A stretch of DNA of 53,122 nt from Flavivirga sp. 57AJ16. GTDB taxonomy: Bacteria; Bacteroidota; Bacteroidia; Flavobacteriales; Flavobacteriaceae. This document shows, piece by piece, positions 1 to 8,225 of this stretch. A program made the translations under genes and the position numbers. The stretch covers positions 1 through 53,122 of the forward strand of contig NZ_JAQZAT010000026.1 in assembly GCF_028736925.1 (NCBI RefSeq). The letters run 5' to 3'. The notes beneath the pieces were generated by a model, which saw only the letters and a list, made by a program, of their open reading frames with translations, was not told the origin of the DNA and ran no database searches. Each line of letters opens with the position of its first letter. Position 1 is the first letter of the stretch.

Positions 1-115
1 AAAATCAACAGGCATAAATAATTAAAAAACTAAAAAATAAGATGTAGATTAAATGATAAAATGAATTTGAACAAATCAAAAATCAGCATTCAGAAATCAA
101 CAATCAACAATCAAT

Positions 116-1321
116 ATGGAAGCATATATAATAGACGGCATAAGAACCCCAATTGGAAATTATAAAGGTACTTTATCTGCTGTTCGTACAGACGATTTAG
201 GGGCTATTGTAATTAAAGAAGTGGTAGAGCGCAACCAGAATATTCCTAAAGACGCTTATGATGACGTTATCATGGGATGTGCAAACCAGGCAGGAGAAGA
301 TAACCGTAACGTAGCACGTATGTGCTCTTTGTTGGCGGGGCTACCATTTACAGTGCCAGGAGAAACCGTTAACCGTTTATGTAGCTCGGGATTATCAGCT
401 ATTATTCACGCCAATAGGGCCATTAAAGCAGGAGATGGGGATGTGTTTATAGCGGGAGGCGTTGAAAATATGACACGTGGCCCATACGTTATAGGAAAAC
501 CGTCGACAGGATTTGGAGGTGATTCTAAAATGTACGATTCCACATTTGGGTGGCGTTTTATTAATCCGAAAATGAATAAACTCTATGGGACAGACGGTAT
601 GGGAAATACCGCTGAAAATCTTGTAGATATGTATCATATTTCTCGTGAAGATCAAGATGCTTTTGCATATTGGAGTCAAATGAAAGCAACCAAAGCGCAG
701 GAAAATGGGCGTTTAGACAAAGAGATCGTTAATGTTGAAATTCCACAACGAAAAAAAGATCCGATCATTTTTTCAAAAGATGAGTTTGTAAAGCCAACTA
801 CAACTAAAGAAGTACTGGCAAAGTTGCGCCCAGCTTTTAAGAAAGAAGGCGGAAGTGTTACTGCAGGAAATTCATCTGGGTTGAATGATGGTGCAGCAGC
901 AATTATTATGGCTTCGGGAGATGCTGTAAAAAAATACAATTTAAAACCATTGGCAAAAATTGTCAGTTCAGCGGTTGTTGGTGTGGCGCCAAGAATTATG
1001 GGAATCGGACCAGTACAAGCTTCAAATAAAGCATTAGAAAAAGCAGGCTTAACCATGGACGATATGGATATCATAGAGTTAAACGAAGCATTTGCAGCAC
1101 AAGCATTAGCATGTACCAGAGCTTGGGGGTTAGCAGATAACGATCCGAGACTAAACCCAAATGGCGGGGCGATCGCCATTGGCCATCCATTAGGCGTTAC
1201 AGGGACTAGAATAGCATATTCAGCAGCTTTGGAATTACACGAACAGCAAAAAAGATACGCATTGGTTACCATGTGCGTAGGTGTTGGACAAGGTTATGCT
1301 GCCATCATTGAAAGCGTTTAA
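116..1321 (+). CDS. paaJ: 3-oxoadipyl-CoA / 3-oxo-5,6-dehydrosuberyl-CoA thiolase (PaaJ/PcaF type)
   Basis: This is a degradative thiolase of 401 residues, full length for the family. It would cleave beta-ketoacyl-CoA with CoA, the last step of phenylacetate ring catabolism. The nucleophile Cys89 lies in NRLCSSG, His357 in GGAIAIGHPLG and the second active Cys387 in MCVGVGQG, so all catalytic positions are present. The ATG at 116 starts directly at the conserved N-terminus (MEAYIIDGIRTPIG). paaZ follows, which supports a phenylacetate role over a generic acetyl-CoA acetyltransferase, although thiolase subfamilies are hard to separate by eye. The last 53 bases of the gene are duplicated downstream as part of a 231-bp tandem duplication. 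Bases 1-115 hold only AT-rich sequence and a run of short AATCAACA-type repeats. Confidence 0.93.
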   Translation: MEAYIIDGIRTPIGNYKGTLSAVRTDDLGAIVIKEVVERNQNIPKDAYDDVIMGCANQAGEDNRNVARMCSLLAGLPFTVPGETVNRLCSSGLSAIIHANRAIKAGDGDVFIAGGVENMTRGPYVIGKPSTGFGGDSKMYDSTFGWRFINPKMNKLYGTDGMGNTAENLVDMYHISREDQDAFAYWSQMKATKAQENGRLDKEIVNVEIPQRKKDPIIFSKDEFVKPTTTKEVLAKLRPAFKKEGGSVTAGNSSGLNDGAAAIIMASGDAVKKYNLKPLAKIVSSAVVGVAPRIMGIGPVQASNKALEKAGLTMDDMDIIELNEAFAAQALACTRAWGLADNDPRLNPNGGAIAIGHPLGVTGTRIAYSAALELHEQQKRYALVTMCVGVGQGYAAIIESV

Positions 1322-1731
1322 AAATCAACGATTGGAGATTAACGATTTTGGGGATTTAAGAAGTATGAGTAAGACTTCAAAAATCAAAAATCGTTAATCT
1401 ACAATCTCAAAATGAATATGATGAACAAATCACAAAATTATATTACAGTTCAATGGATAGAAGGAACAGGAGAAGGCGTTCCTATGTTTGATGCGGTAAC
1501 CATGTGCGTAGGTGTTGGACAAGGTTATGCTGCCATCATTGAAAGCGTTTAAAAATCAACGATTGGAGATTAACGATTTTGGGGATTTAAGAAGTATGAG
1601 TAAGACTTCAAAAATCAAAAATCGTTAATCTACAATCTCAAAATGAATATGATGAACAAATCACAAAATTATATTACAGGTCAATGGATAGAAGGAACAG
1701 GTGAAGGCGTTCCTATGTTTGATGCGGTAAC
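1268..1731. repeat. 231-bp tandem duplication spanning the paaJ-paaZ junction
   Basis: Positions 1268-1500 and 1499-1731 are the same sequence at an offset of 231 bases. I see only two differences (T1449 against G1680, and A against T in the GGAACAGG[A/T]GAAGG stretch). Each copy holds the end of paaJ, an 88-bp hairpin-forming spacer and the first 30 codons of paaZ. The intact paaZ reads from the second copy. The near-identity points to a recent event. Cause and effect on expression are not visible. Confidence 0.96.
1412..1552 (+). pseudogene. Chimeric mini-ORF: PaaZ N-terminus fused in frame to PaaJ C-terminus
   Basis: The first copy of the paaZ start codon, at 1412, reads 30 codons of paaZ and then crosses the duplication joint in frame into the last 16 codons of paaJ, ending at TAA 1550-1552 (46 residues). 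The in-frame fusion looks accidental. The start context equals that of the real paaZ at 1643, so the fragment is probably translated whenever paaZ is. It has no complete domain and no expected enzymatic role. Residue 13 is Val (GTT), where the intact gene has Gly. Confidence 0.75.
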
Positions 1732-4147
1732 GGGAGAAGTCGTTGCACTATCTGATACCGAAGGATTAGATTTTGCTGAGATCTTGCAATACGGTAGGGA
1801 AAAAGGAAATGCCTTACGAAAGATGACTTTTCAAGAGCGGGGAAACATGCTCAAAAAATTAGCATTGTACCTTACAAAAAGAAAAGATGCCTTTTACGAA
1901 TTAAGTTATAGAACTGGGGCAACCAAAGTGGATAGTTGGATTGATATAGAAGGTGGTTTTGGTAATCTTTTTGCTAATGCCTCACTGCGTAAATTGTTTC
2001 CAAATCAGTCCTATCATGTAGAAGGTGATCCTATTGATTTATCTCGAGGTGGACGTTTTATGGCGCATCACATTATGGTGCCAAAAAAAGGAGTAGCGGT
2101 ACATATCAATGCTTTTAATTTTCCAGTTTGGGGAATGTTGGAAAAGTGTGCTGTTAACTGGATGGCAGGTGTTCCTGCTGTTGTGAAACCAGCCACAAAC
2201 ACAGCCTTTTTAACCGAAGCTGTCGTTAAGGAAATTATAGCATCAAACATATTGCCTGAAGGTGCTTTGCAATTAATTACCGGTTCTGCAAGATCTATAT
2301 TAGATACGGTTCAATCCCAGGATGTTGTTACTTTTACAGGTTCGGCGGTAACGGGACGTCTATTGAAATCACATTCACAAATTATAAATGAATCCGTGCC
2401 ATTTAATATGGAAGCCGATTCTTTAAATGCTTCTGTTTTAGGAGAAGATGCCGTACCAGGAACTCCTGAGTTCGATATTTTTATTAAAGAAGTTAGAAAA
2501 GAGATGACCGTTAAGGCAGGTCAGAAATGTACCGCCATAAGACGTGTCATTGTTCCTGAAAACCTCATAGAAGATGTACAGATAGCCTTAGGTAAAGCAT
2601 TAGATAAAGTTACGATTGGAGATCCAAGGTTAAAAGAAGTACGTATGGGGGCTTTAGTAGGAAAAGATCAGGTTACCGAAGTCAAGGAATGCGTGGAGGA
2701 AATTGCCAAAACGGCTCAATTAGTATATGGTCATTTAACAGATGTAAATGTTATAGGAGCAGATGCGAAAAAAGGGGCTTTTCTTAGTCCTATTCTGTTA
2801 AGGGAAGATAGACCGTTTGAGAATATGGCTGTACATGAACGTGAAGCATTTGGTCCGGTAAGTACTATAATGCCATATAAAAATTTGGATGAAGCAATCA
2901 CTTTGGCCCAAATGGGTAAAGGCTCTTTAGTATCGTCAATTACCACTAACAATGATCGTATTGCAAAAGATTATGTCGTTAATGCAGCGAGCCACCATGG
3001 TCGTATTTTAGTGCTTAATAGAGAGAGTGCTAAAGAAAGTACAGGACATGGGTCGCCACTTCCAAGTTTAACACATGGAGGTCCAGGACGCGCTGGCGGT
3101 GGCGAGGAAATGGGAGGTATGCGAGGGATAAAGCATTATTTACAGCGTACCGCCATTCAAGGGTCTCCCACCACCTTAACAGAAATTACAGGAATTTATC
3201 AGGCGAATGCCAAATACAAAGAAGCAGAACAACATCCATTTAAATACCATTGGGAAGATATTCAGCCTGGCATGTCTTTAAAAACACATAAGCGTACGTT
3301 TACGGATACAGATATTATTAATTTTGCTAACCTTACTTGGGATCATTTTTATGCGCATACAGATATCACATCATTGGATGGAAGTATTTTTGAAAAGCGA
3401 ACCGCCCATGGCTATTTTATTATTTCGGCTGCTGCTGGATTATTTGTATACCCGAACAAAGGACCGGTTTCTGCTAATTATGGCTTGGAAGACTGTCGTT
3501 TTTTACGTCCTTTGTATCATAATGATACCGTTTATGTGCGTTTAACATGCAAACAAAAAGTAGATAGGGATGTTGCAGGAGCAGAGCACCCTAGTGGTAT
3601 TGTAAAATGGTTTGTTGAGGTATTTGATGCTAATGATGAGTTGGTAGCTATAGCGACCATTCTCACCATGGTTCAGAAAAAGCAGGAGACATTTGTTGAA
3701 ATGACAGAAGAGAAAATTCAAGAATGTTTAAATAAATTGACAGCTAATATGAAACCAAAATGGGGGCGTATGTCTCCGCAGCATATGGTTGAACATTTAG
3801 AGTACACTTATAGAATTGCATCAGGAGAAATACAGGATTTTGAAATTAAAACACCTGAAAAAATACTAGAAAAAGTTTATAACTCGCTTTATAATTATGA
3901 TAAAATGCCCCATGACCATATGTTCCCTTTAGCAGAGGCATCTAAAATAGAAGAATTAAAATCAGACAATTTAGAGGAGGCTATTATTAAATTAAATAAA
4001 GCCCGGAATAGCTATTTGGAGTATTTTAAGGAGAACCCGGATGCGACTTTAAAGAATGTCGTGTTTGGTGACTTAAATAGATATGAGTGGTATTTATTGG
4101 AAAGGAAACATTTAAATCATCATTTTGAACAATTTAATCTTTTATAA
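1643..4147 (+). CDS. paaZ: PaaZ bifunctional oxepin-CoA hydrolase / aldehyde dehydrogenase with C-terminal DinB/DUF1569-like domain
   Basis: This 834-residue protein is about 150 residues longer than the classic PaaZ (about 680). Residues 1 to about 525 are an aldehyde dehydrogenase with catalytic Cys296 in GQKCTA. Residues 540-680 are a MaoC-type hydratase with Asp567 and His572 in WDHFYAHTD, matching the D-x4-H pair of E. coli PaaZ. Together they open oxepin-CoA and oxidise the resulting aldehyde, producing the 3-oxo-5,6-dehydrosuberyl-CoA used by PaaJ. From Met687 (base 3701) an extra domain follows, with PQHMVEHL and a terminal [10 protein letters not shown]. This resembles the metal-binding helical DinB_2/DUF1569 family. 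The role of the extra domain is unknown. The ATG at 1643 is in the second copy of the local duplication. Confidence 0.93.
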   Translation: MNMMNKSQNYITGQWIEGTGEGVPMFDAVTGEVVALSDTEGLDFAEILQYGREKGNALRKMTFQERGNMLKKLALYLTKRKDAFYELSYRTGATKVDSWIDIEGGFGNLFANASLRKLFPNQSYHVEGDPIDLSRGGRFMAHHIMVPKKGVAVHINAFNFPVWGMLEKCAVNWMAGVPAVVKPATNTAFLTEAVVKEIIASNILPEGALQLITGSARSILDTVQSQDVVTFTGSAVTGRLLKSHSQIINESVPFNMEADSLNASVLGEDAVPGTPEFDIFIKEVRKEMTVKAGQKCTAIRRVIVPENLIEDVQIALGKALDKVTIGDPRLKEVRMGALVGKDQVTEVKECVEEIAKTAQLVYGHLTDVNVIGADAKKGAFLSPILLREDRPFENMAVHEREAFGPVSTIMPYKNLDEAITLAQMGKGSLVSSITTNNDRIAKDYVVNAASHHGRILVLNRESAKESTGHGSPLPSLTHGGPGRAGGGEEMGGMRGIKHYLQRTAIQGSPTTLTEITGIYQANAKYKEAEQHPFKYHWEDIQPGMSLKTHKRTFTDTDIINFANLTWDHFYAHTDITSLDGSIFEKRTAHGYFIISAAAGLFVYPNKGPVSANYGLEDCRFLRPLYHNDTVYVRLTCKQKVDRDVAGAEHPSGIVKWFVEVFDANDELVAIATILTMVQKKQETFVEMTEEKIQECLNKLTANMKPKWGRMSPQHMVEHLEYTYRIASGEIQDFEIKTPEKILEKVYNSLYNYDKMPHDHMFPLAEASKIEELKSDNLEEAIIKLNKARNSYLEYFKENPDATLKNVVFGDLNRYEWYLLERKHLNHHFEQFNLL

Positions 4148-4165
4148 AAGATTAAATTGTTCAAA

Positions 4166-4185
4166 ATTCCCACGAAAGTGGGAAT
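4166..4185. repeat. Hairpin flanking the GIY-YIG gene (upstream)
   Basis: ATTCCCAC-GAAA-GTGGGAAT is a perfect 8-bp stem with a GAAA tetraloop. It lies between the paaZ stop and the GIY-YIG start. It resembles two further hairpins downstream of the nuclease gene in base composition (ATTCCC/GGGAA) and size. Confidence 0.85.
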
Positions 4186-4198
4186 CCTTAAAAGCCGT

Positions 4199-4486
4199 AT
4201 GACTTATTATATTTACATAATAACAAATAAACCAAAAGGTGTTTTATATATTGGGTTTACGAAGAGATTAAAAGAAAGAATATATCAACATAAAAACAAA
4301 GTACATCCGACTACATTTTCAGCTAGATATAATTTAGATAAATTAGTTTATTTTGAAAAATTTGAAATAGAAAAAGAAGCTAAATTAAGGGAAAAGAGAA
4401 TGAAGAAATGGCATCGAGATTGGAAAATTGAATTAGTTGAAAAAGAGAATCCAAGTTGGAAGGATTTATATAAAGATTTAAAATAA
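4199..4486 (+). CDS. Solitary GIY-YIG domain nuclease (UPF0213-like)
   Basis: A 95-residue protein consisting of one GIY-YIG nuclease domain. The two Tyr motifs are seen in YYIYIITN and VLYIGFT, followed by the conserved Arg in KERIYQHK and an acidic/basic C-terminal half ending in NPSWKDLY. The ATG at 4199 is preferred over an upstream in-frame start because the domain begins at MTYYIYII. Short stand-alone GIY-YIG proteins of this sort are common in Bacteroidota and are often mislabelled as UvrC. This one interrupts the paa gene order and sits among hairpins, which suggests a mobile or repeat-associated origin. Its cleavage target is unknown. Confidence 0.9.
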   Translation: MTYYIYIITNKPKGVLYIGFTKRLKERIYQHKNKVHPTTFSARYNLDKLVYFEKFEIEKEAKLREKRMKKWHRDWKIELVEKENPSWKDLYKDLK

Positions 4487-4494
4487 TAATTAAA

Positions 4495-4538
4495 AGACTT
4501 TCTAAGATTATCGAGAAATCAATAATCTTAGAAAGTCT
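4495..4538. repeat. Perfect 17-bp inverted repeat after the GIY-YIG gene
   Basis: Arms 4495-4511 and 4522-4538 are exact reverse complements around a 10-base loop. There is no U-tract afterwards, so a typical intrinsic terminator is less likely than a structural or mobile-element end. Confidence 0.85.
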
Positions 4539-4556
4539 AGAATAAATTTAAAAAGA

Positions 4557-4574
4557 TTCCCGTTTTCACGGGAA
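4557..4574. repeat. Hairpin flanking the GIY-YIG gene (downstream 1)
   Basis: TTCCCGT-TTTC-ACGGGAA is a perfect 7-bp stem. It is a sister of the 4166-4185 hairpin. A weaker AAATCC/GGATTT hairpin follows at about 4579-4602. Confidence 0.8.
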
Positions 4575-4629
4575 CACATAAATCCTGATTGTAGGGATTT
4601 GTATAGAGTTAAGTATAACAACTAAAAGA

Positions 4630-4647
4630 TTTCCGCTTTAGCGGAAA
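4630..4647. repeat. Hairpin just before the crotonase start codon
   Basis: TTTCCGC-TTTA-GCGGAAA is a perfect 7-bp stem ending six bases before the ATG at 4654. It belongs to the same hairpin set as 4166-4185 and 4557-4574. Being in the leader, it could affect translation of the crotonase. Confidence 0.8.
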
Positions 4648-4653
4648 GTAAAC

Positions 4654-5406
4654 ATGACACAACCATACGTAAAACAAACCATAGAAAACGAAGTAGGATA
4701 CATCGAGTTTTTTCATCCTGCGCACAACTCCTTGCCAGGAGACATACTAGCAAAATTAGCTAAAACCATCACTGAAGCGGGTGAGAACGATGCTATTAAA
4801 GTTATTGTTCTAAAAAGTGGAGGCGACAGGACATTTTGTGCAGGAGCTAGTTTTAAAGAACTGATTAATATTGATGATGCTGCAACAGGCAAAGTGTTCT
4901 TTTCAGGATTTGCAAACGTGATCAATGCGATGCGTAAATGTCCAAAGTTTATTATCGGACGCATCCAGGGAAAAACGGTTGGCGGAGGCGTTGGTTTAGC
5001 TGCGTCAACAGATTATTGTATGGGAACAAAATTTGCAGCAATCAAATTAAGCGAGTTAAATATTGGTATCGGGCCTTTTGTTGTAGGACCGGCAATAGAA
5101 CGCAAAATAGGATTGAGTGCCATGTCACAAATTGCCATAGACGCTAATTCATTTTATCCTGCAGAATGGGCAAAACAAAAAGGTTTATTTACGCATGTAT
5201 ATGATAGTACCGAGGCACTTGATGAAGCTATAAAAACCACAGCAGAGCATTTATGTACTTACAATACGGAAGCAATGATGGAAATGAAAAAAGTTTTTTG
5301 GAAAGGAACGGACGATTGGGATGAATTATTATCGGAATGTGCAGAAATTAGCGGACGATTGGTTTTAAGTGATTTTACTAAAGAAAAATTAAAAGGGTTT
5401 AAGTGA
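4654..5406 (+). CDS. Enoyl-CoA hydratase/isomerase family protein (paa-cluster crotonase)
   Basis: A 250-residue crotonase-fold protein. The oxyanion-hole segments are seen as FCAGASFKEL (around residue 65) and GGGVGLAAS (around residue 113). One acidic catalytic residue appears in KLSELNIGIGP. The position of the second Glu of classical hydratases seems to be Gln (SAMSQIAID), so an isomerase-type reaction is possible. Between paaZ and paaY the likely role is the PaaF- or PaaG-type step of phenylacetyl-CoA breakdown; I cannot tell which. Its 3' end (bases 5223-5285 joined to 5388-5405) has been copied three times into the downstream repeat array. The stop TGA overlaps the GTGA that begins that array. 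Confidence 0.85.
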   Translation: MTQPYVKQTIENEVGYIEFFHPAHNSLPGDILAKLAKTITEAGENDAIKVIVLKSGGDRTFCAGASFKELINIDDAATGKVFFSGFANVINAMRKCPKFIIGRIQGKTVGGGVGLAASTDYCMGTKFAAIKLSELNIGIGPFVVGPAIERKIGLSAMSQIAIDANSFYPAEWAKQKGLFTHVYDSTEALDEAIKTTAEHLCTYNTEAMMEMKKVFWKGTDDWDELLSECAEISGRLVLSDFTKEKLKGFK

Positions 5407-6226
5407 TTAACGATTGGAGAATGTCGATTGAAGACTTTAGAAGTATGAGTGAGAACTTCAAAAATCCAAAATCGTTAATCCACAATCTTAAATTATACAT
5501 ATTAATGATTGGAGAATGTCGATTGAAGACTTTAGAAGTATGAGTGAGAACTTCAAAAATCCAAAATCGTTAATCCACAATCTTAAATTATACATATTGA
5601 AGCTATAAAAACCACAGCAGAGCATTTATGTACTTACAATACGGAAGCAATGATGGAAATATTAAAAGGGTTTAAGTGATTAACGATTGGAGAATGTCGA
5701 TTGAAGACTTTAGAAGTATGAGTGAGAACTTCAAAAATCCAAAATCGTTAATCCACAATCTTAAAATTATACATATTGAAGCTATAAAAACCACAGCAGA
5801 GCATTTATGTACTTACAATACGGAAGCAATGATGGAAATATTAAAAGGGTTTAAGTGATTAACGATTGGAGAATGTCGATTGAAGACTTTAGAAGTATGA
5901 GTGAGAACTTCAAAAATCCAAAATCGTTAATCCACAATCTTAAAATTATACATATTGAAGCTATAAAAACCACAGCAGAGCATTTATGTACTTACAATAC
6001 GGAAGCAATGATGGAAATATTAAAAGGGTTTAAGTGATTAACGATTGGAGAATGTCGATTGAAGACTTTAGAAGTATGAGTGAGAACTTCAAAAATCCAA
6101 AATCGTTAATCCACAATCTTAAATTATACATATTAATGATTGGAGAATGTCGATTGAAGACTTTAGAAGTATGAGTGAGAACTTCAAAAATCCAAAATCG
6201 TTAATCCACAATCTTAAATTATACAT
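5406..6226. repeat. Tandem array of hairpin units interleaved with crotonase 3'-end fragments (H-H-F-H-F-H-F-H-H)
   Basis: Six copies of a 95-96 base hairpin unit (H) begin at 5406, 5501, 5679, 5858, 6037 and 6132. Each has outer arms ATTAACGATT/AATCGTTAAT (ATTAATGATT in the copies at 5501 and 6132) and inner arms GAAGT/ACTTC. Three copies of a gene fragment (F) lie at 5598-5678, 5777-5857 and 5956-6036. F equals crotonase bases 5223-5285 fused to 5388-5405, a 102-base in-frame deletion. H plus F repeats with a period of 179 bases. Reading from GTG at 5676 and at 5855 gives two identical 60-codon ORFs whose stop and next start overlap as GTGA. These ORFs look like by-products, not genes. The last H ends at the paaY start codon. 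Confidence 0.95.
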
Positions 6227-6823
6227 ATGATTTATTCATTCCAAGGATACATACCAGTCGTACACGAATCTAGTTTCGTGCACCCCCTGGCTGCCGTAAC
6301 CGGAAATGTTATTATTGGTAAACATTGTTATATAGGACCAGGGGCAGCCATTCGTGGAGATTGGGGGCAAATTATTTTGGAAGATGGCGTAAACGTTCAG
6401 GAAAACTGCACCGTGCACATGTTTCCTGGAAAATCTATTGTGCTAAAGGAGAGTGCGCATGTTGGTCATGGTGCGATTATTCATGGTGCCAATTTGGGTA
6501 AAAATTGCCTGATTGGAATGAATACGGTCATTATGGATGATGCCGAAATTGGGGATGAATGTATCGTTGGGGCGATGTCTTTTGTAAAAGCAGAAACCAA
6601 AGTGCCTAGTAGAAGTTTAGTAGTAGGGAATCCAGCAAAAATTGTCAAACAAGTTAGTGACGAGATGATCGATTGGAAAACCAGGGGAACGAAATTGTAC
6701 CAGCAGCTACCAACAGATTGTCATGAAAGCTTAAAAGAAGTGGCACCTTTAAGAGCCATTCCCGATACTATGAAAATTCAGGATAGCACATATGATACGC
6801 TTCGGGATTTTATGAAAAAGTAA
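6227..6823 (+). CDS. paaY: PaaY-type hexapeptide-repeat thioesterase / gamma-carbonic anhydrase-like protein
   Basis: A 198-residue left-handed beta-helix protein. Isoleucine-patch hexapeptides run from about residue 14 to 130. The trimeric metal-site histidines are visible in CTVHMFPG and HVGHGAIIHG. The C-terminal half (WKTRGTKLYQQL) matches PaaY, not generic gamma-carbonic anhydrases. PaaY is known as a thioesterase that clears dead-end CoA thioesters in phenylacetate catabolism. The ATG overlaps the end of the last hairpin repeat unit (TACATATG), so structure in that repeat could influence its translation. Confidence 0.88.
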   Translation: MIYSFQGYIPVVHESSFVHPLAAVTGNVIIGKHCYIGPGAAIRGDWGQIILEDGVNVQENCTVHMFPGKSIVLKESAHVGHGAIIHGANLGKNCLIGMNTVIMDDAEIGDECIVGAMSFVKAETKVPSRSLVVGNPAKIVKQVSDEMIDWKTRGTKLYQQLPTDCHESLKEVAPLRAIPDTMKIQDSTYDTLRDFMKK

Positions 6824-6887
6824 ATGTTTATTATCTTTAAGTAAAAATAATAATATAAAAACTAACAAACATTAGTTATTTAAAATA

Positions 6888-8186
6888 ATGGAACTCGAAT
6901 TTAAAATGCCCAAAATGGGCGAAAGCATTACAGAAGGAACCATCATCAACTGGCTGGTTAATGAAGGTGAGTCGTTTGAAGAAGGCGATATCATTATAGA
7001 AATAGCTACCGATAAAGTGGACAATGAAGTGCCGGCGCCCTGTTCTGGAAGCTTGGTAAAAACACTATATAAAGCAAAAGATGTCGTGTTAGTTGGAGAA
7101 GTGATAGCATTATTGGACGTTTCAGAAAAAACGAAGTCAGGGAAGCCTGTAGAAGTTAAAAAGGCTGCCGGTTCAAGTCCCGTTGAGAATAAAGTAAAAT
7201 CAAGAACCTCCAGACCATTTCAAGTTCCTTCCGCAGAAAAATTTAGTGTTTCAAATTCAAATACCTTCTTTTCGCCGTTGATTATTTCTATAGCTAAAGA
7301 ACATCACATTAGTTTCGAAGAATTAGCTAGGATTCCTGCAACAGGAAATGAAGGAAGATTGCGAAAAAGTGATGTATTTAAGTATATCGAAGACGGAAGG
7401 CCGTTCAAATTTGCACAACCTGTAGCACAACAAGACCCAACAGCATACCGTATTCCCCAATTAAGTTTCGATAAAGGAAAGGGCAAAGTAGTGAAAATGG
7501 ATAGAATGCGTCAAATGATTGCAGACCATATGGTGTATTCAAAACATACCTCACCACATGTAACGGCATACGTTGAAGCAGATTTAACAAACATGGTTCA
7601 TTGGAGGAATACGAATAAAAAAGCATTTCAGGAAAAATATGGAGAACGTTTAACCTTTACGCCATTGTTTGTAGAAGCCGTAGCAAAAGCAGTGAAAGAT
7701 TTTCCAAATATCAATGCCTCTGTAGATGGAAGTAACATCATTGTAAAAGAATCTATCAATATTGGCATGGCCACAGCGTTACCAAGTGGAAACTTAATCG
7801 TACCGGTGGTAAAAAATGCAGGCACTAAAGATTTAAGAGAACTAGCTGCTAACGTAAACGAACTTACAGACAAAGCAAGGGGAAATAAATTGGCTGGCGA
7901 TGATATAAAGGGGAGTACGTTCACCATTTCGAATGTAGGGACCTTTGGTAGCCTTATGGGAACACCCATAATCAACCAACCTGAAGTTGCCATTTTGGCA
8001 TTGGGAATTATTAAAAAAAGAGCCGAAGTTATCGAAACGGACAACGGGGACGAAATTGCTATACGAAGTATGATGTACCTTTCTTTATCATTTGACCACA
8101 GAGTTGTCGATGGCTATCTAGGAGGCAGTTTTTTAAAACGTGTAGCGGATTATTTCGAACAATTTGAAACAAGTAGAACACTATAA
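6888..8186 (+). CDS. 2-oxoacid dehydrogenase E2 (dihydrolipoyl acyltransferase, branched-chain type)
   Basis: A 432-residue E2 with a single N-terminal lipoyl domain (lipoyl-Lys43 in ATDKVDNE), a charged linker, a peripheral subunit-binding domain around residues 125-165 (SPLIISIAKEH, GNEGRLRKSDVFKYI) and the catalytic domain, which has His404 and Asp408 in DHRVVDG. It transfers the acyl group from E1 to CoA. An adjacent branched-chain aminotransferase and a fused E1 support a branched-chain 2-oxoacid dehydrogenase rather than pyruvate dehydrogenase. No E3 gene is in view, so dihydrolipoamide dehydrogenase would be supplied from elsewhere. Confidence 0.92.
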   Translation: MELEFKMPKMGESITEGTIINWLVNEGESFEEGDIIIEIATDKVDNEVPAPCSGSLVKTLYKAKDVVLVGEVIALLDVSEKTKSGKPVEVKKAAGSSPVENKVKSRTSRPFQVPSAEKFSVSNSNTFFSPLIISIAKEHHISFEELARIPATGNEGRLRKSDVFKYIEDGRPFKFAQPVAQQDPTAYRIPQLSFDKGKGKVVKMDRMRQMIADHMVYSKHTSPHVTAYVEADLTNMVHWRNTNKKAFQEKYGERLTFTPLFVEAVAKAVKDFPNINASVDGSNIIVKESINIGMATALPSGNLIVPVVKNAGTKDLRELAANVNELTDKARGNKLAGDDIKGSTFTISNVGTFGSLMGTPIINQPEVAILALGIIKKRAEVIETDNGDEIAIRSMMYLSLSFDHRVVDGYLGGSFLKRVADYFEQFETSRTL

Positions 8187-8225
8187 ACAAAGTTATGCTG
8201 AATCTTCAGTATCTCATTAAACATT

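Noticed and set aside
676-1272. 198-codon minus-strand ORF within paaJ
   Set aside because: Antisense shadow of a conserved thiolase; composition follows the sense codons.
5676-6037. Two identical 60-codon ORFs in the repeat array as real genes
   Set aside because: They are the 179-base repeat unit read from GTG: a hairpin followed by a crotonase C-terminal fragment. No independent domain, and the codons merely follow the repeat.
5406-6226. CRISPR array
   Set aside because: Units are 95 bases with hairpins and the intervening pieces are three copies of the same gene fragment, not unique spacers; no cas genes are present.
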